Origin: Betaproteobacteria bacterium
Lineage (GTDB): Bacteria > Pseudomonadota > Gammaproteobacteria > Burkholderiales > SG8-39
NCBI GenBank assembly: GCA_029858545.1
Contig: JAOUFA010000044.1
Location: forward strand, 1 to 14,696
DNA: 14,696 nucleotides
Reading direction: 5' to 3'
The translations under genes were made by a program, and so were the position numbers. Positions 7,003-14,696 of this stretch are shown here, piece by piece (within the stretch, counting starts at the first letter, position 1; the number at the start of each line of letters is the position of its first letter). The notes beneath the pieces are model-generated. The model ran no database searches. It worked only from the letters and a program-made list of their open reading frames with translations, and was not told the DNA's origin.

Positions 7003-7263
7003 ATGACACACGAACACGACAAGCGCGATAACCTCGACAACGATTGCCTCGAGGCATTTGATCACCTCTATGCCTACTTGAATGGCGAGCTGAAGGATCA
7101 GAGCAAGGTGGCGATGATCGAGCATCACCTGCAACACTGCCGCAGCTGCTTCTCGCGCGCGGAATTTGAGCGTGAGATCAACCAGCGTCTGAAGAAAACC
7201 GACACGCAGTCGCCCCCGTCATCGCTCTCGGAGCGGATGAAGAAGCTGATCGACAATTTCTAG
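7003..7263 (+). CDS. Zinc-binding (ZAS) anti-sigma factor, RsrA-like
   Basis: The 86-residue product carries the anti-sigma zinc motif H42-x3-C46-x2-C49 (HLQHCRSC) plus an upstream cysteine, C15, 27 residues before the histidine. That spacing is almost the same as in RsrA, the redox-sensing anti-sigma factor of SigR, in which zinc is lost and disulfides form on oxidation. There is no membrane segment, so it is a soluble cytoplasmic sensor. It should bind and silence the ECF factor encoded just upstream until oxidised or otherwise triggered. The ATG at 7003 follows AGGA by about 8 bases; the upstream in-frame ATG overlaps the sigma gene. The charged C-terminal tail ends LSERMKKLIDNF. The secreted DsrE-like gene begins 9 bases after its stop. 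Confidence 0.92.
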   Translation: MTHEHDKRDNLDNDCLEAFDHLYAYLNGELKDQSKVAMIEHHLQHCRSCFSRAEFEREINQRLKKTDTQSPPSSLSERMKKLIDNF

Positions 7264-7272
7264 GCACAAGGG

Positions 7273-7721
7273 ATGAAAAGTCTGACCCGGTGCTTTGCTT
7301 TTGCCTTGCCGTTGGTGCTTGCTGGCACATCCGGCACGGCAGCGGAGCCAGCCGCCTGCGCACCGACCAAGGTGGTGTATGACTTTTCCAGCGCCAGCCC
7401 CGCCAGCCTCAAGAACCTGCTCGACCGCGTGAGCATGCTGCAAAATCTCTATGCCAGCGATCCCTTTGCCGCTTCCATCGTCGTGGTGGTTCACGAGGGT
7501 GCGGTTCCCCTGTTTGCTCGTGGGGGTCCGCTCGCGGAAAAGGAACTGGCTACGCGGGCACAGAACCTTGCGTTGGGCGAAATCATCCAGTTCCGGTTGT
7601 GCCAGGCCTCGGCAAGCATGCAGGGTTTTGGCAGGAAGGATTTCGACGCCTTTATCGGGCTGGTTCCGATGGCCGATGCCGAGATCGCCCAGCTGCAGCA
7701 CAAGGGCGACGCCTATCTCCA

Positions 7722-7725
<4 letters not shown>
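7273..7725 (+). CDS. Secreted DsrE-like protein
   Basis: The 150-residue precursor starts MKSLTRCFAFALPLVLAG with a likely signal peptidase cleavage near GTAA-EP (about residue 24). The mature part has DsrE-like features: KVVYDFSS strand, helix with LLDRVSMLQNLY, strand SIVVVVHEGAVPLF, and a cysteine at residue 110 in QFRLCQASASM, where related exported DsrE/DUF1791-type proteins keep one. The role is unknown; periplasmic relatives occur with sulfur or thiol stress genes. It is last in the operon, starting 9 bases after the anti-sigma stop; an AGGG lies almost against the ATG, so coupling is likely. Its stop codon shares the tetranucleotide CTAG (7722-7725) with the stop of the convergent thiC remnant. 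Confidence 0.88.
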
Positions 7726-8786
<1,061 letters not shown>

Positions 8787-8791
<5 letters not shown>

Positions 8792-8897
8792 CGAGGGCAG
8801 GCTGCTGCTCGGTGCCTGGCAGGGCATCTACCTGTGGGAACATCGGCGCGCGGCGCACGAGCGGCGCGTGGTGGTGACGGTGATGGGGGAGCCGTGA
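8787..8897 (+). pseudogene. yjbQ: C-terminal fragment of a YjbQ-family protein
   Basis: The plus frame reads IGEGRLLLGAWQGIYLWEHR and ends in VVVTVMGEP before a TGA at 8895-8897. The GTWQGIYLWEHR-type motif and the closing GE are signatures of the YjbQ family (UPF0047), whose members are about 135-140 residues long and have secondary thiamin-phosphate synthase activity. Only about 36 codons remain; upstream the sequence is thiC on the opposite strand. It ends 93 bases before glrR in the same direction and was probably its neighbour before the rearrangement. Confidence 0.8.
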
Positions 8898-8990
8898 CGG
8901 ACGCGCGGGCTGTGCATCGTGTCCCGGCTTTCGTTACAGACGGCGAATGCCGGTACAATGGTTTGACCGGCAAGCTCCCGAAAGACCGAG

Positions 8991-10346
8991 ATGCCTGCAA
9001 GCGAGGCACTGGCGCCAAATATCCTAATCGTCGACGACGATCCGACGTTGCTCAGCCTGCTTGGCATCCTTCTGCGCGAAGAAGGATACCGTGTAGTGGC
9101 CGCCAATAGCGCGGAGCAGGCACTTGCGAAGCTCGCGGCGGCAAAACCCGATCTCCTGATCACGGATCTGCGCATGTCGGGCATGGACGGTATGGCCCTG
9201 TTCGAGGCTGCGCGCAGGAAGTTTCCCCTTCTTCCCGTCATCATCCTCACCGCGCACGGCACGATTCCGGAAGCGGTCCAGGCGACGCGCCAGGGCGCGC
9301 AGGGATTTCTCACCAAGCCGTACGAGGCCAAGGCGCTGCTGCAGGAAATTCAGGATGTGCTTAGCCGGAGCGCGGCGCTGGCGGACCCCGGCGGTACGAA
9401 ACCCGAATCGCAGATCGTTTCCTCGAGTCCGGTGATGCAGGCGGTCCTTGACGAAGCCGCGGTCGTTGCGCCGACCGACGCGAGCATCCTCATTCTCGGG
9501 CAGACCGGAACCGGCAAGGAACTGCTCGCGCAGACCATCCATGACCGCAGCCGCCGCCGGGACGCACCGTTCGTGCCGGTCAACTGCGGGGCGATACCGG
9601 AAGCGCTCCTCGAATCCGAACTGTTCGGACATGTGAAGGGTGCGTTCACGGGCGCGGTCCGCGATCACGCCGGGTTGTTCCAGGCGGCGGAGGGCGGGAC
9701 GCTCTTTCTGGACGAGATCGGCGATATGCCAGCGCCGTTGCAGGTCAAGCTTCTGCGCGTGCTGCAGCAACGCGAGGTGCGGCCCGTGGGCAGTACGCAT
9801 AGCGTACGTATCGACGTGCGCCTCATCTCGGCGACTCACCGGGACCTGCTCCAGGAAATCGCTGCCGGCCGATTCCGCGAGGATCTGTACTACCGGCTCA
9901 ATGTCGTCAGCCTGAAGCTGCCGGCATTGGCCGACCGGCGCGAGGACATTCCTCTGCTTGCGCGGCACTTCTTTGAGGCGCTCTCGGCGAGCTACGGCAA
10001 GACGCTGAACGGTTTTGCACCCGAGGCGATCGACGCGCTTCTTCGGGCCGACTGGCCAGGCAATGTCCGGCAGTTGTTCAACGTCGTGGAGAAGTGCGTT
10101 GCCTTGTCCACAACCCCCATCGTTCCGCGTGCGCTCGTTGAGCGGGCGCTCAATCGCCCGGGCGAGGACCTGGCATCATTTGAAGACGCGCGCCGGGAGT
10201 TCGAGAGCGATTACCTGATCCGGCTACTCAAGATCTGCGGCGGAAACGTCAGTCAGGCGGCGCGAATCGCGAAGCGCAATCGCAGCGACTTCTATTCGCT
10301 GCTCAGCCGCAACAACATCGACCTCGCCGCGTTCAAGCGCGGCTGA
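8991..10346 (+). CDS. glrR: Sigma-54-dependent response regulator, GlrR/QseF type
   Basis: The 451-residue activator has three parts. A receiver (about 8-125) has phosphoacceptor D59 in LLITDLRMSGMDG and K109. A sigma-54 AAA+ domain (about 143-375) has Walker A GQTGTGKE (170-177), the sigma-54 contact loop GAFTGA (217-222) and Walker B TLFLDEIGD. A C-terminal Fis-type helix-turn-helix has GGNVSQAARIAKRNRSDFYS. The tail FYSLLSRNNIDLAAFK resembles GlrR (QseF), the activator that binds TGTC-N10-GACA at the enterobacterial glmY promoter. In line with this, such operators and a sigma-54 promoter lie directly downstream. No GlrK-like kinase or QseG is in the window, so its kinase is elsewhere or was lost with the rearranged region upstream. 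A TACAAT hexamer at 8954-8959 may be its -10 box. The first Walker A variable residue is Q rather than the common E; function should be kept. Confidence 0.93.
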   Translation: MPASEALAPNILIVDDDPTLLSLLGILLREEGYRVVAANSAEQALAKLAAAKPDLLITDLRMSGMDGMALFEAARRKFPLLPVIILTAHGTIPEAVQATRQGAQGFLTKPYEAKALLQEIQDVLSRSAALADPGGTKPESQIVSSSPVMQAVLDEAAVVAPTDASILILGQTGTGKELLAQTIHDRSRRRDAPFVPVNCGAIPEALLESELFGHVKGAFTGAVRDHAGLFQAAEGGTLFLDEIGDMPAPLQVKLLRVLQQREVRPVGSTHSVRIDVRLISATHRDLLQEIAAGRFREDLYYRLNVVSLKLPALADRREDIPLLARHFFEALSASYGKTLNGFAPEAIDALLRADWPGNVRQLFNVVEKCVALSTTPIVPRALVERALNRPGEDLASFEDARREFESDYLIRLLKICGGNVSQAARIAKRNRSDFYSLLSRNNIDLAAFKRG

Positions 10347-10371
10347 CGCACACGCGGCGACGGATTGCCGG

Positions 10372-10389
10372 TGTCTGTGAAAGCAGACG
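10372..10389 (+). promoter_or_regulatory. Candidate GlrR operator 1 (one mismatch)
   Basis: TGTC-N10-GACG lies 25 bases after the glrR stop. The GlrR/QseF operator known from enterobacteria is TGTC-N10-GACA, so this differs at the last base. Its centre is about 166 bases before the predicted sigma-54 start site, a normal distance for an upstream activating site. Confidence 0.55.
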
Positions 10390-10434
10390 CGTGAACCTGC
10401 TGTCAATTCAACAACTTGGTTACCGACCAGGCGA

Positions 10435-10460
10435 CCCCTGTCTGTTTGCACGGACAGGGG
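10435..10460 (+). promoter_or_regulatory. Candidate GlrR operator 2 (perfect TGTC-N10-GACA palindrome)
   Basis: TGTC-N10-GACA at 10439-10456 matches the enterobacterial GlrR operator exactly, and the dyad extends to CCCCTGTC-N10-GACAGGGG (10435-10460). The centre lies about 100 bases before the predicted transcription start. The stem could also be read as a hairpin at the end of glrR, but no T tract follows it. Confidence 0.7.
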
Positions 10461-10520
10461 GGCGAGGTGGCGTGGCGCACGGCTGATGCTAAGTGATTGA
10501 GGATACGATGATTTTAATTT

Positions 10521-10536
10521 TGGCATGGACATTGCT
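10521..10536 (+). promoter_or_regulatory. Sigma-54 promoter of the secreted-protein gene
   Basis: TGGCATGGACATTGCT matches the -24/-12 consensus TGGCAYG-N4-TTGCW at every fixed position with correct spacing. Transcription should begin near 10547, giving a leader of about 75 bases before the ATG at 10621. Two GlrR-type operators lie 85-150 bases upstream. Between them and the promoter, TAAGTGATTGA at 10490-10500 partly matches the reverse IHF consensus, and an AT-rich run precedes the promoter, so IHF-aided looping is possible. Confidence 0.85.
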
Positions 10537-10620
10537 TGATAGGTATCGAGGGCGGTGAACAAACAGCCGCCCGGATATCTCGACACTTAACCTGATGGAC
10601 CAGCCAAAGGAAGTACGACC

Positions 10621-11037
10621 ATGAAAACGCAACTCATCGCAGCAGTCTTCGCAGCAACCGCGGCGCAGCAGTCGTTTGCCTTCGATCAGAACGTTCCGCA
10701 GAGCTTTGACCGCATGTTCAATCACGAACCCTATGCCGGTGCCACCGTGACCCGCATCGACGCGGACGTGGATGTCCTCGCGCAGCAGATCTACGCCGCG
10801 GTACGCGCACCGCTGCCGCAGGCCGCCGAATCTCCGAATGCCGCATACGCATCACAGGCCGATGGAAGCTTCGCCCGCATGCTGCAGCACACGCCATATG
10901 CCGGACCAACCGAGGCTCGCTACCTGGCGGGACGCAAGGACGCGGTTGAACGCGCGGTCTGGACGGCGCTGCGTAGCCAGAATCTGGAAGACGCCCTTCT
11001 CCTTGTGCAGTTGAATCCGGGCTCGCGGGACGAATAG
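10621..11037 (+). CDS. Small secreted protein with duplicated HxPYAGxT motif
   Basis: The product is 138 residues and the family is not recognised. It begins with a signal peptide, MKTQLIAAVFAATAAQQSFA, with cleavage likely before FDQ. The mature protein of about 118 residues has no cysteine and carries two copies of one motif, SFDRMFNHEPYAGAT (residues 28-42) and SFARMLQHTPYAGPT (83-97), each followed by a helical stretch. This suggests an internal duplication of a 50-55 residue unit. The start is well supported by AAGGAAG 7 bases upstream. It is the only gene under the sigma-54 promoter at 10521-10536 and probably a GlrR target. The stop lies 31 bases from the end of the convergent response regulator. 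The role is unknown; periplasmic or secreted location is inferred from the signal peptide. Confidence 0.85.
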   Translation: MKTQLIAAVFAATAAQQSFAFDQNVPQSFDRMFNHEPYAGATVTRIDADVDVLAQQIYAAVRAPLPQAAESPNAAYASQADGSFARMLQHTPYAGPTEARYLAGRKDAVERAVWTALRSQNLEDALLLVQLNPGSRDE

Positions 11038-11068
11038 GAATGCCGCCGGGAGCGCGGCGACCGGCGCG

Positions 11069-11437
11069 TCACGGGCGCGCGAGTCGCCGCGCAATGACCT
11101 GGAGAAGATGGTCCATGTCGAACGGCTTGGTTACGTAATCATCGGCGCCGAGGTCAAGGCCGAATCGCTTGTCGTGCTTGTCGGCGCTTGCCGTGACGAA
11201 GACAAAGGGAACACCGGCCGTTGCCGGATCCGCGCGCAGACGGCGGAGCACCTCGAACCCGTCCAGGCCTGGCATCATTACGTCGCATAGCACGAGGTCG
11301 GGTTTTTCGCGTGCCGCAATCGTCGCACCGGTCACTCCGTCCGCCGCTTCGATGACCGCGTAACCTTCGATTGCAAGCATGCGGCACAGGTTGGCGCGTA
11401 TCATCGCCTCGTCCTCGATCACCAGTATCCTCGCCAT
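11069..11437 (-). CDS. Single-domain response regulator paired with the PAS kinase
   Basis: The 122-residue receiver has E8-D9, phosphoacceptor D52 in LVLCDVMMPGLDG, T82 in FVFVTAS, Y101 and K104 in DYVTKPF. No DNA-binding or enzymatic output domain follows. It starts 6 bases after the stop of the histidine kinase and is surely co-transcribed with it. GGAG inside the kinase's last codons lies about 12 bases upstream, so translation may be coupled. It probably takes phosphate from H695 of that kinase and passes it to a protein partner or a phosphotransfer protein not in this window. It is convergent with the GlrR-controlled secreted-protein gene. Confidence 0.93.
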   Translation of the reverse strand: MARILVIEDEAMIRANLCRMLAIEGYAVIEAADGVTGATIAAREKPDLVLCDVMMPGLDGFEVLRRLRADPATAGVPFVFVTASADKHDKRFGLDLGADDYVTKPFDMDHLLQVIARRLARP

Positions 11438-11443
11438 GCGCGC

Positions 11444-14203
11444 TCAATGCTCCGGTTGGCCGGGTTGAATGCCGGGCAGGACGACTTCGAAACGCGTGCC
11501 CTGGCCTGCCTTGCTTGCAACGCGGATTGAACCCTGGTGCAGATCCACCGCCCGCTTGACGATCGCGAGTCCCAGGCCGGTGCCGGGGATATTGCCCGCA
11601 TTGCTCGCCCTGAAGAACGTTCCAAACAGGCGCGGAATATCTTCTTCTGGAATACCCAGCCCTTGATCGGAAACCACGAACCGCGTCTCGCCATTCCCGC
11701 AATCGGCTACGAGCGTCACGCAACCCCCGTCAGGTGAATACTTGACGGCATTCGACAGAAGGTTGCCGAGAATGTGGCGCAACAGCTTCTCGTCCACCAC
11801 GGCGAGGTGGTCCGCGCCTTTCGCCTCGAACCGGATAGTCGGGTGCTTGGAGGAATTTCCTGGCGGCAGAGTACCGCGTACTTCCTCGATCAGAAAGCTG
11901 CAGAGTGCTTCGATATCGGTCTTCACGGGTTTGAAGCCGATCGCCCCCGACTCCGCGCGGCCGATGATCAGGATGTCGTCCAGCATCTGGGTCATTCGCC
12001 GCACGGCGGCTTCGATGTTATCCAGCAGGCCCTCCTTTTCGGCGGCGGGCAGCCGTTCTCCATAGCGCTTGATCAATTGCGCGGAGGAGAGAATCGCACT
12101 GAGCGGCGTGCGGAACTCGTGCGAGGTCATCGAGACAAATCGCGATTTGAGTAGATTCAGCTCCTTCTGTTTCTCGAGTGCTTCCTGGATGTCCACCATG
12201 GCCCGGCGTCGCTCGGTGATATCGAGCACCGTCCAGATGGTTCCGCGCGCCGGATCGCCGCGCTCGATGCTGTTGCCGTAGGTTTCCGCCCAGAAGAGCG
12301 TGCCGTCCTTGCGCTTCAACTGGTATTCCGACGAGAAGGATTCGCCGCGCGCGAGCGCGGCGTACGCCTGCGCCCCGAATCGGGACCAGTACTCGGAATC
12401 CGGAAAGCACATTTCCGTCGATCTTCCGATTAATTCGTTCTCCGTATATCCCACCATTTCACAGAACCTGGGGTTGACCCACTGGTGTATACGGTTCGCC
12501 GTGCACGTTATCCCGACAAGCGTATTGCGCAGCGCCGCTTCGCGCTCCGACGAGGTTCTGCGCAGTTGCTCCTCGAGATCCTTGCGGCGCGAAATATCCA
12601 GCACCGCCCAGACCGTTCCCTGGGACAGGTCGTCCGCATTGACGGCGCGGCCAGAGAGCAGCACCCAGAAGACCGAGCCGTCGCCGCGCCGCATCTGCAG
12701 TTCGGACTGGTAGGCGCGTCCAGCGCGCACCGCCTCGGACACCGCGCCGCCGACCGCGAGGTAGGCATCCCGAGAAAGGTAGTACGGCTCAAGGCTCCGG
12801 CCGGCGATGGATTCATCGCTCCCGATACGCAAGATGTCCCGCATCGCGCGGTTGAGCCAGCGCGCCCGCCCTTGCGAATCGAGAAACGCGATGCCGACGA
12901 TCGAAGTGTCAAGGATGGTTTCCCGTTCGATGAGGTTGTCGCGCAGCTTGTCCTCGAGCCGCTTGCGTTCCGTGACGTCCTGGATGGTGCCGAGCATGCG
13001 CGTAGGGCGGCCCTGCGGATCGAACTCGACGCTGCCGGTGACGTGGCAGACGAGCTGCGTGCCGGTGCGCTGCACGATGCGGCAATCGAGGTCATAGGGC
13101 TTGCGCTGCTGCAGCGCGGCCTGCACGGCGGCGCTGAGCGGATCACGGTCCTCTGGGTGGACGAGTCCCAGATACAGTTCATAGGTGGGTACCACGGCGC
13201 CCGGCTCAAAACCCATCAATCGGAAGGTCTCGTCGCTCCAGACGAGCGCACCGGTTGCCGGGTCCCAGTCCCAGGTGCCGACCTTGCCCACGGCGGTGGC
13301 GAAATCGTAACGTTCCTTGGTGAGCGTCAGTTCGTCTTCGATGCGCTTGCGCTCCGTGATGTCCGCCATGAAGGAGAGCGACGCATGGCCGCCGTCCCAT
13401 GTAATGCGCATCGCGGACACCTCCATCCAGCGCTGCGCGCCGTCCTTGCGGCGGAACCGGAACGCATAGGTACGCTCCGTCGGCTCACCGGCCATCCTTC
13501 GTCGATACCGCTCGCGTATCGCGGCACGGTCGTCGGGATGAACCGCGGTCTCGATGAAATTCATGCGCAAGAGTTCGTCCGCCGAATAGCCTGTCAGGCG
13601 CTGCGCGCTCGGATTGGAGAACACGATGTGGTTGTCACGAAGAATCAGCAGACCTTCGCCCATGTTCTCGAGCAAGTTGCGGTACTTTTCTTCCGACGCC
13701 CTAAGTGCCTCTTCCACGCGCTTGCGCGCGGTGATGTCGACGAGCATTCCAAGGTAGATGGTCTGCCCGGTATGGGGATCGACGCGGGCGATCGCGGTAT
13801 CGATCGCGGTGATGTCCCGCCCGTCCAGGGTTCGGAAGCGGAACTCGAAGTCCCGCACGATCCCCCCGCTCTTCAGCGCGTCGTGCTCTTCACGCCGCTG
13901 CGCCGGATCGACCAGCAGCGACTGGACGGTATGCCGGCGCAGTTCCGCCAGGGAACTCGCGCCGAACAATGCCAGTGCCGCCGCATTGGCGTCGAGGATG
14001 CGTCCTTCGGCGTCGGTCACATATACCGCTTCGCGAAGGTGTAAAACGAGCTCCGACAGAGTTTGCGCGCTGGACAGAGAGGGTGCGACAGGCCGGCGAC
14101 GGGGCGCCGCCGCGCGGGGCGCAGCACCCTTGGCCGCGATTTGGCGCACAGAAACCCGGCGTGCCGGGGCTCGGCGCGACGGCGCTTGCTTGCCGCGGGC
14201 CAT
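11444..14203 (-). CDS. Soluble multi-PAS sensor histidine kinase
   Basis: The 919-residue protein begins with a basic Ala/Arg/Pro-rich segment (1-45). Five PAS units follow: about 46-160, 168-285, 293-415, 420-542 and 548-665. Most close with a DIT-x-R-KR or similar PAC ending (DITARKR, DITERKR, DVTERKR, DISRRKD, DITERRR). A coiled linker leads to the dimerisation/phosphotransfer domain with H695 in MTSHEFRTPLSAI, then the ATPase domain with N box LLSNAVKYSP, G1 DQGLGI and G2 GTGLGLAIVK. No membrane segment or signal peptide is seen, so it should be cytoplasmic and sense an internal signal such as redox state, oxygen or a small ligand. No haem- or flavin-specific motif is evident. The upstream ribosome binding site is weak (TGAGACCT). 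The receiver at 11069-11437 follows directly. Large open frames antisense to it are shadows. Confidence 0.95.
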   Translation of the reverse strand: MARGKQAPSRRAPARRVSVRQIAAKGAAPRAAAPRRRPVAPSLSSAQTLSELVLHLREAVYVTDAEGRILDANAAALALFGASSLAELRRHTVQSLLVDPAQRREEHDALKSGGIVRDFEFRFRTLDGRDITAIDTAIARVDPHTGQTIYLGMLVDITARKRVEEALRASEEKYRNLLENMGEGLLILRDNHIVFSNPSAQRLTGYSADELLRMNFIETAVHPDDRAAIRERYRRRMAGEPTERTYAFRFRRKDGAQRWMEVSAMRITWDGGHASLSFMADITERKRIEDELTLTKERYDFATAVGKVGTWDWDPATGALVWSDETFRLMGFEPGAVVPTYELYLGLVHPEDRDPLSAAVQAALQQRKPYDLDCRIVQRTGTQLVCHVTGSVEFDPQGRPTRMLGTIQDVTERKRLEDKLRDNLIERETILDTSIVGIAFLDSQGRARWLNRAMRDILRIGSDESIAGRSLEPYYLSRDAYLAVGGAVSEAVRAGRAYQSELQMRRGDGSVFWVLLSGRAVNADDLSQGTVWAVLDISRRKDLEEQLRRTSSEREAALRNTLVGITCTANRIHQWVNPRFCEMVGYTENELIGRSTEMCFPDSEYWSRFGAQAYAALARGESFSSEYQLKRKDGTLFWAETYGNSIERGDPARGTIWTVLDITERRRAMVDIQEALEKQKELNLLKSRFVSMTSHEFRTPLSAILSSAQLIKRYGERLPAAEKEGLLDNIEAAVRRMTQMLDDILIIGRAESGAIGFKPVKTDIEALCSFLIEEVRGTLPPGNSSKHPTIRFEAKGADHLAVVDEKLLRHILGNLLSNAVKYSPDGGCVTLVADCGNGETRFVVSDQGLGIPEEDIPRLFGTFFRASNAGNIPGTGLGLAIVKRAVDLHQGSIRVASKAGQGTRFEVVLPGIQPGQPEH

Positions 14204-14406
14204 GGGCTAGGTCTCAGTTGCGAAGTGCGTGCGCGGGCAGGTTACGAGTTTCGTACCCGGTGTTCCGCGGCGCGTCGCTGCCGTGCCTGGGTAGGAGTGG
14301 GTATGGAGGGCGCGCTTGGGCACTTGCGGGGCGATGGACGGGGGGTGCTGAATCATGCCGTCGCGGGGCGCGCCGGGTCAAGTGCGGCGCGAGCGGACTA
14401 GCCGGG
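14204..14406. other. Gene-free leader region upstream of the PAS kinase
   Basis: No gene is supported here. It should hold the promoter of the kinase on the minus strand, but I see no convincing -35/-10 or sigma-54 sequence. The segment is very G-rich on the plus strand. Confidence 0.35.
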
Positions 14407-14532
14407 TCAAAGTCCTGCGCTCCAGCGGCAGCAGGGAGCATCCGCCGCGGCCGATGGCGCTACGCCGACTACGGATAACAGGCCCTGGGTCATCACGTGA
14501 ATCGCCGGCACGTCATAGGCCTCCGGAATCAA
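14407..14532 (-). pseudogene. Possible gene fragment abutting repeat copy 3
   Basis: Reading the minus strand away from repeat copy 3, one frame gives LIPEAYDVPAIHVMTQGLLS, then VVGVAPSAAADAPCC, and stops at TGA (plus 14407-14409). The first 25 residues look like genuine coding sequence, with a good mix of acidic, aromatic and hydrophobic residues, and then lose that character. There is no start codon or ribosome binding site. The pattern fits a gene cut at the repeat edge, as at copies 1 and 2, but the family is not recognised. Confidence 0.25.
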
Positions 14533-14694
14533 CGGATAGGGAAATCAATGCGCCGCGAAAGTCTGAACAGCTTGCGTGCGCGCGACAATCCCGTGCTGGA
14601 ACGCGCCCTGTACGCTCTGCAATGCGCATTCTGTCAATCTCGCTCCATGACACCCGCCCGAAGAGGGCGATTGGAGCAGAGTCTAGTGGTAAGT
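14532..14694 (+). repeat. Dispersed direct repeat, copy 3 (163 bp)
   Basis: This is a gap-free match to 4210-4372 with only a couple of base differences, in the same orientation. It carries the same hairpin, CGCCC-GAAGA-GGGCG, near its right end. Only two bases (TG) follow before the window ends, so what lies to its right cannot be judged. If the window is a contig end, the repeat is the likely reason assembly stopped here. Confidence 0.93.
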
Positions 14695-14696
14695 TG

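Noticed and set aside
10435..10460. CCCCTGTC-N10-GACAGGGG as a rho-independent terminator of glrR
   Set aside because: No T tract follows on either strand, and the core fits the GlrR operator exactly. Termination is possible but not the better reading.
12485..14044. Long plus-strand open frame (519 codons) antisense to the histidine kinase
   Set aside because: It overlaps a strongly conserved multi-PAS kinase on the other strand, has no domain of its own, and is the expected shadow of GC-rich third codon positions.

Overview
This 14.7 kb window is GC-rich bacterial chromosome, most likely from a betaproteobacterium. That placement is inference: it rests on the look of the LplT, ThiC, GlrR and PAS-kinase sequences and on strong codon bias toward G/C, with no marker gene present. 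There is no tRNA, rRNA, CRISPR array or intact transposase. The window mixes healthy operons with gene fragments, and three direct copies of one repeat (90-220, 4210-4372, 14532-14694) sit at several of the breaks. The last two copies are 163 bp and match without gaps. The window ends two bases after the third copy, as a draft contig that stops in a repeat would.

Left part (1-5058): repeat copy 1 abuts an internal fragment of an LplT-type MFS transporter. Then come a large orphan exported protein (829-2856) that looks like an outer-membrane protein, a stand-alone CheY-like receiver (3193-3564), and about 1.5 kb of mostly decayed sequence. The decayed stretch holds repeat copy 2, with the 5' end of one minus-strand gene on one side and the 3' end plus terminator of a minus-strand gene on the other. 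It also holds a 98 bp inverted-repeat-bounded segment.

Central module (5060-7725): a cytoplasmic DsrE-like protein, then a tight four-gene run of class II glutamine amidotransferase, ECF sigma factor, zinc-binding anti-sigma factor and secreted DsrE-like protein. Matching ECF-type promoter candidates (GGGACC-N17-CGTC) precede both dsrE-like and the amidotransferase. This suggests one autoregulated, probably redox- or sulfur-linked regulon.

Debris (7722-8897): a thiC gene that lacks its N-terminal half and carries a frameshift meets the last codons of a yjbQ-like gene head to head. The junction lies at a palindromic sequence.

Right part (8991-14203): a GlrR/QseF-type sigma-54 activator is followed by two copies of the known GlrR operator pattern (TGTC-N10-GACA, one perfect and one with a single mismatch). 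These precede a near-perfect sigma-54 promoter driving a small secreted protein with a duplicated motif. Convergent to it lies a five-PAS soluble histidine kinase followed by a single-domain response regulator. The strongest candidates for undescribed biology are the GlrR/sigma-54/secreted-protein unit and the ECF/DsrE/amidotransferase regulon.
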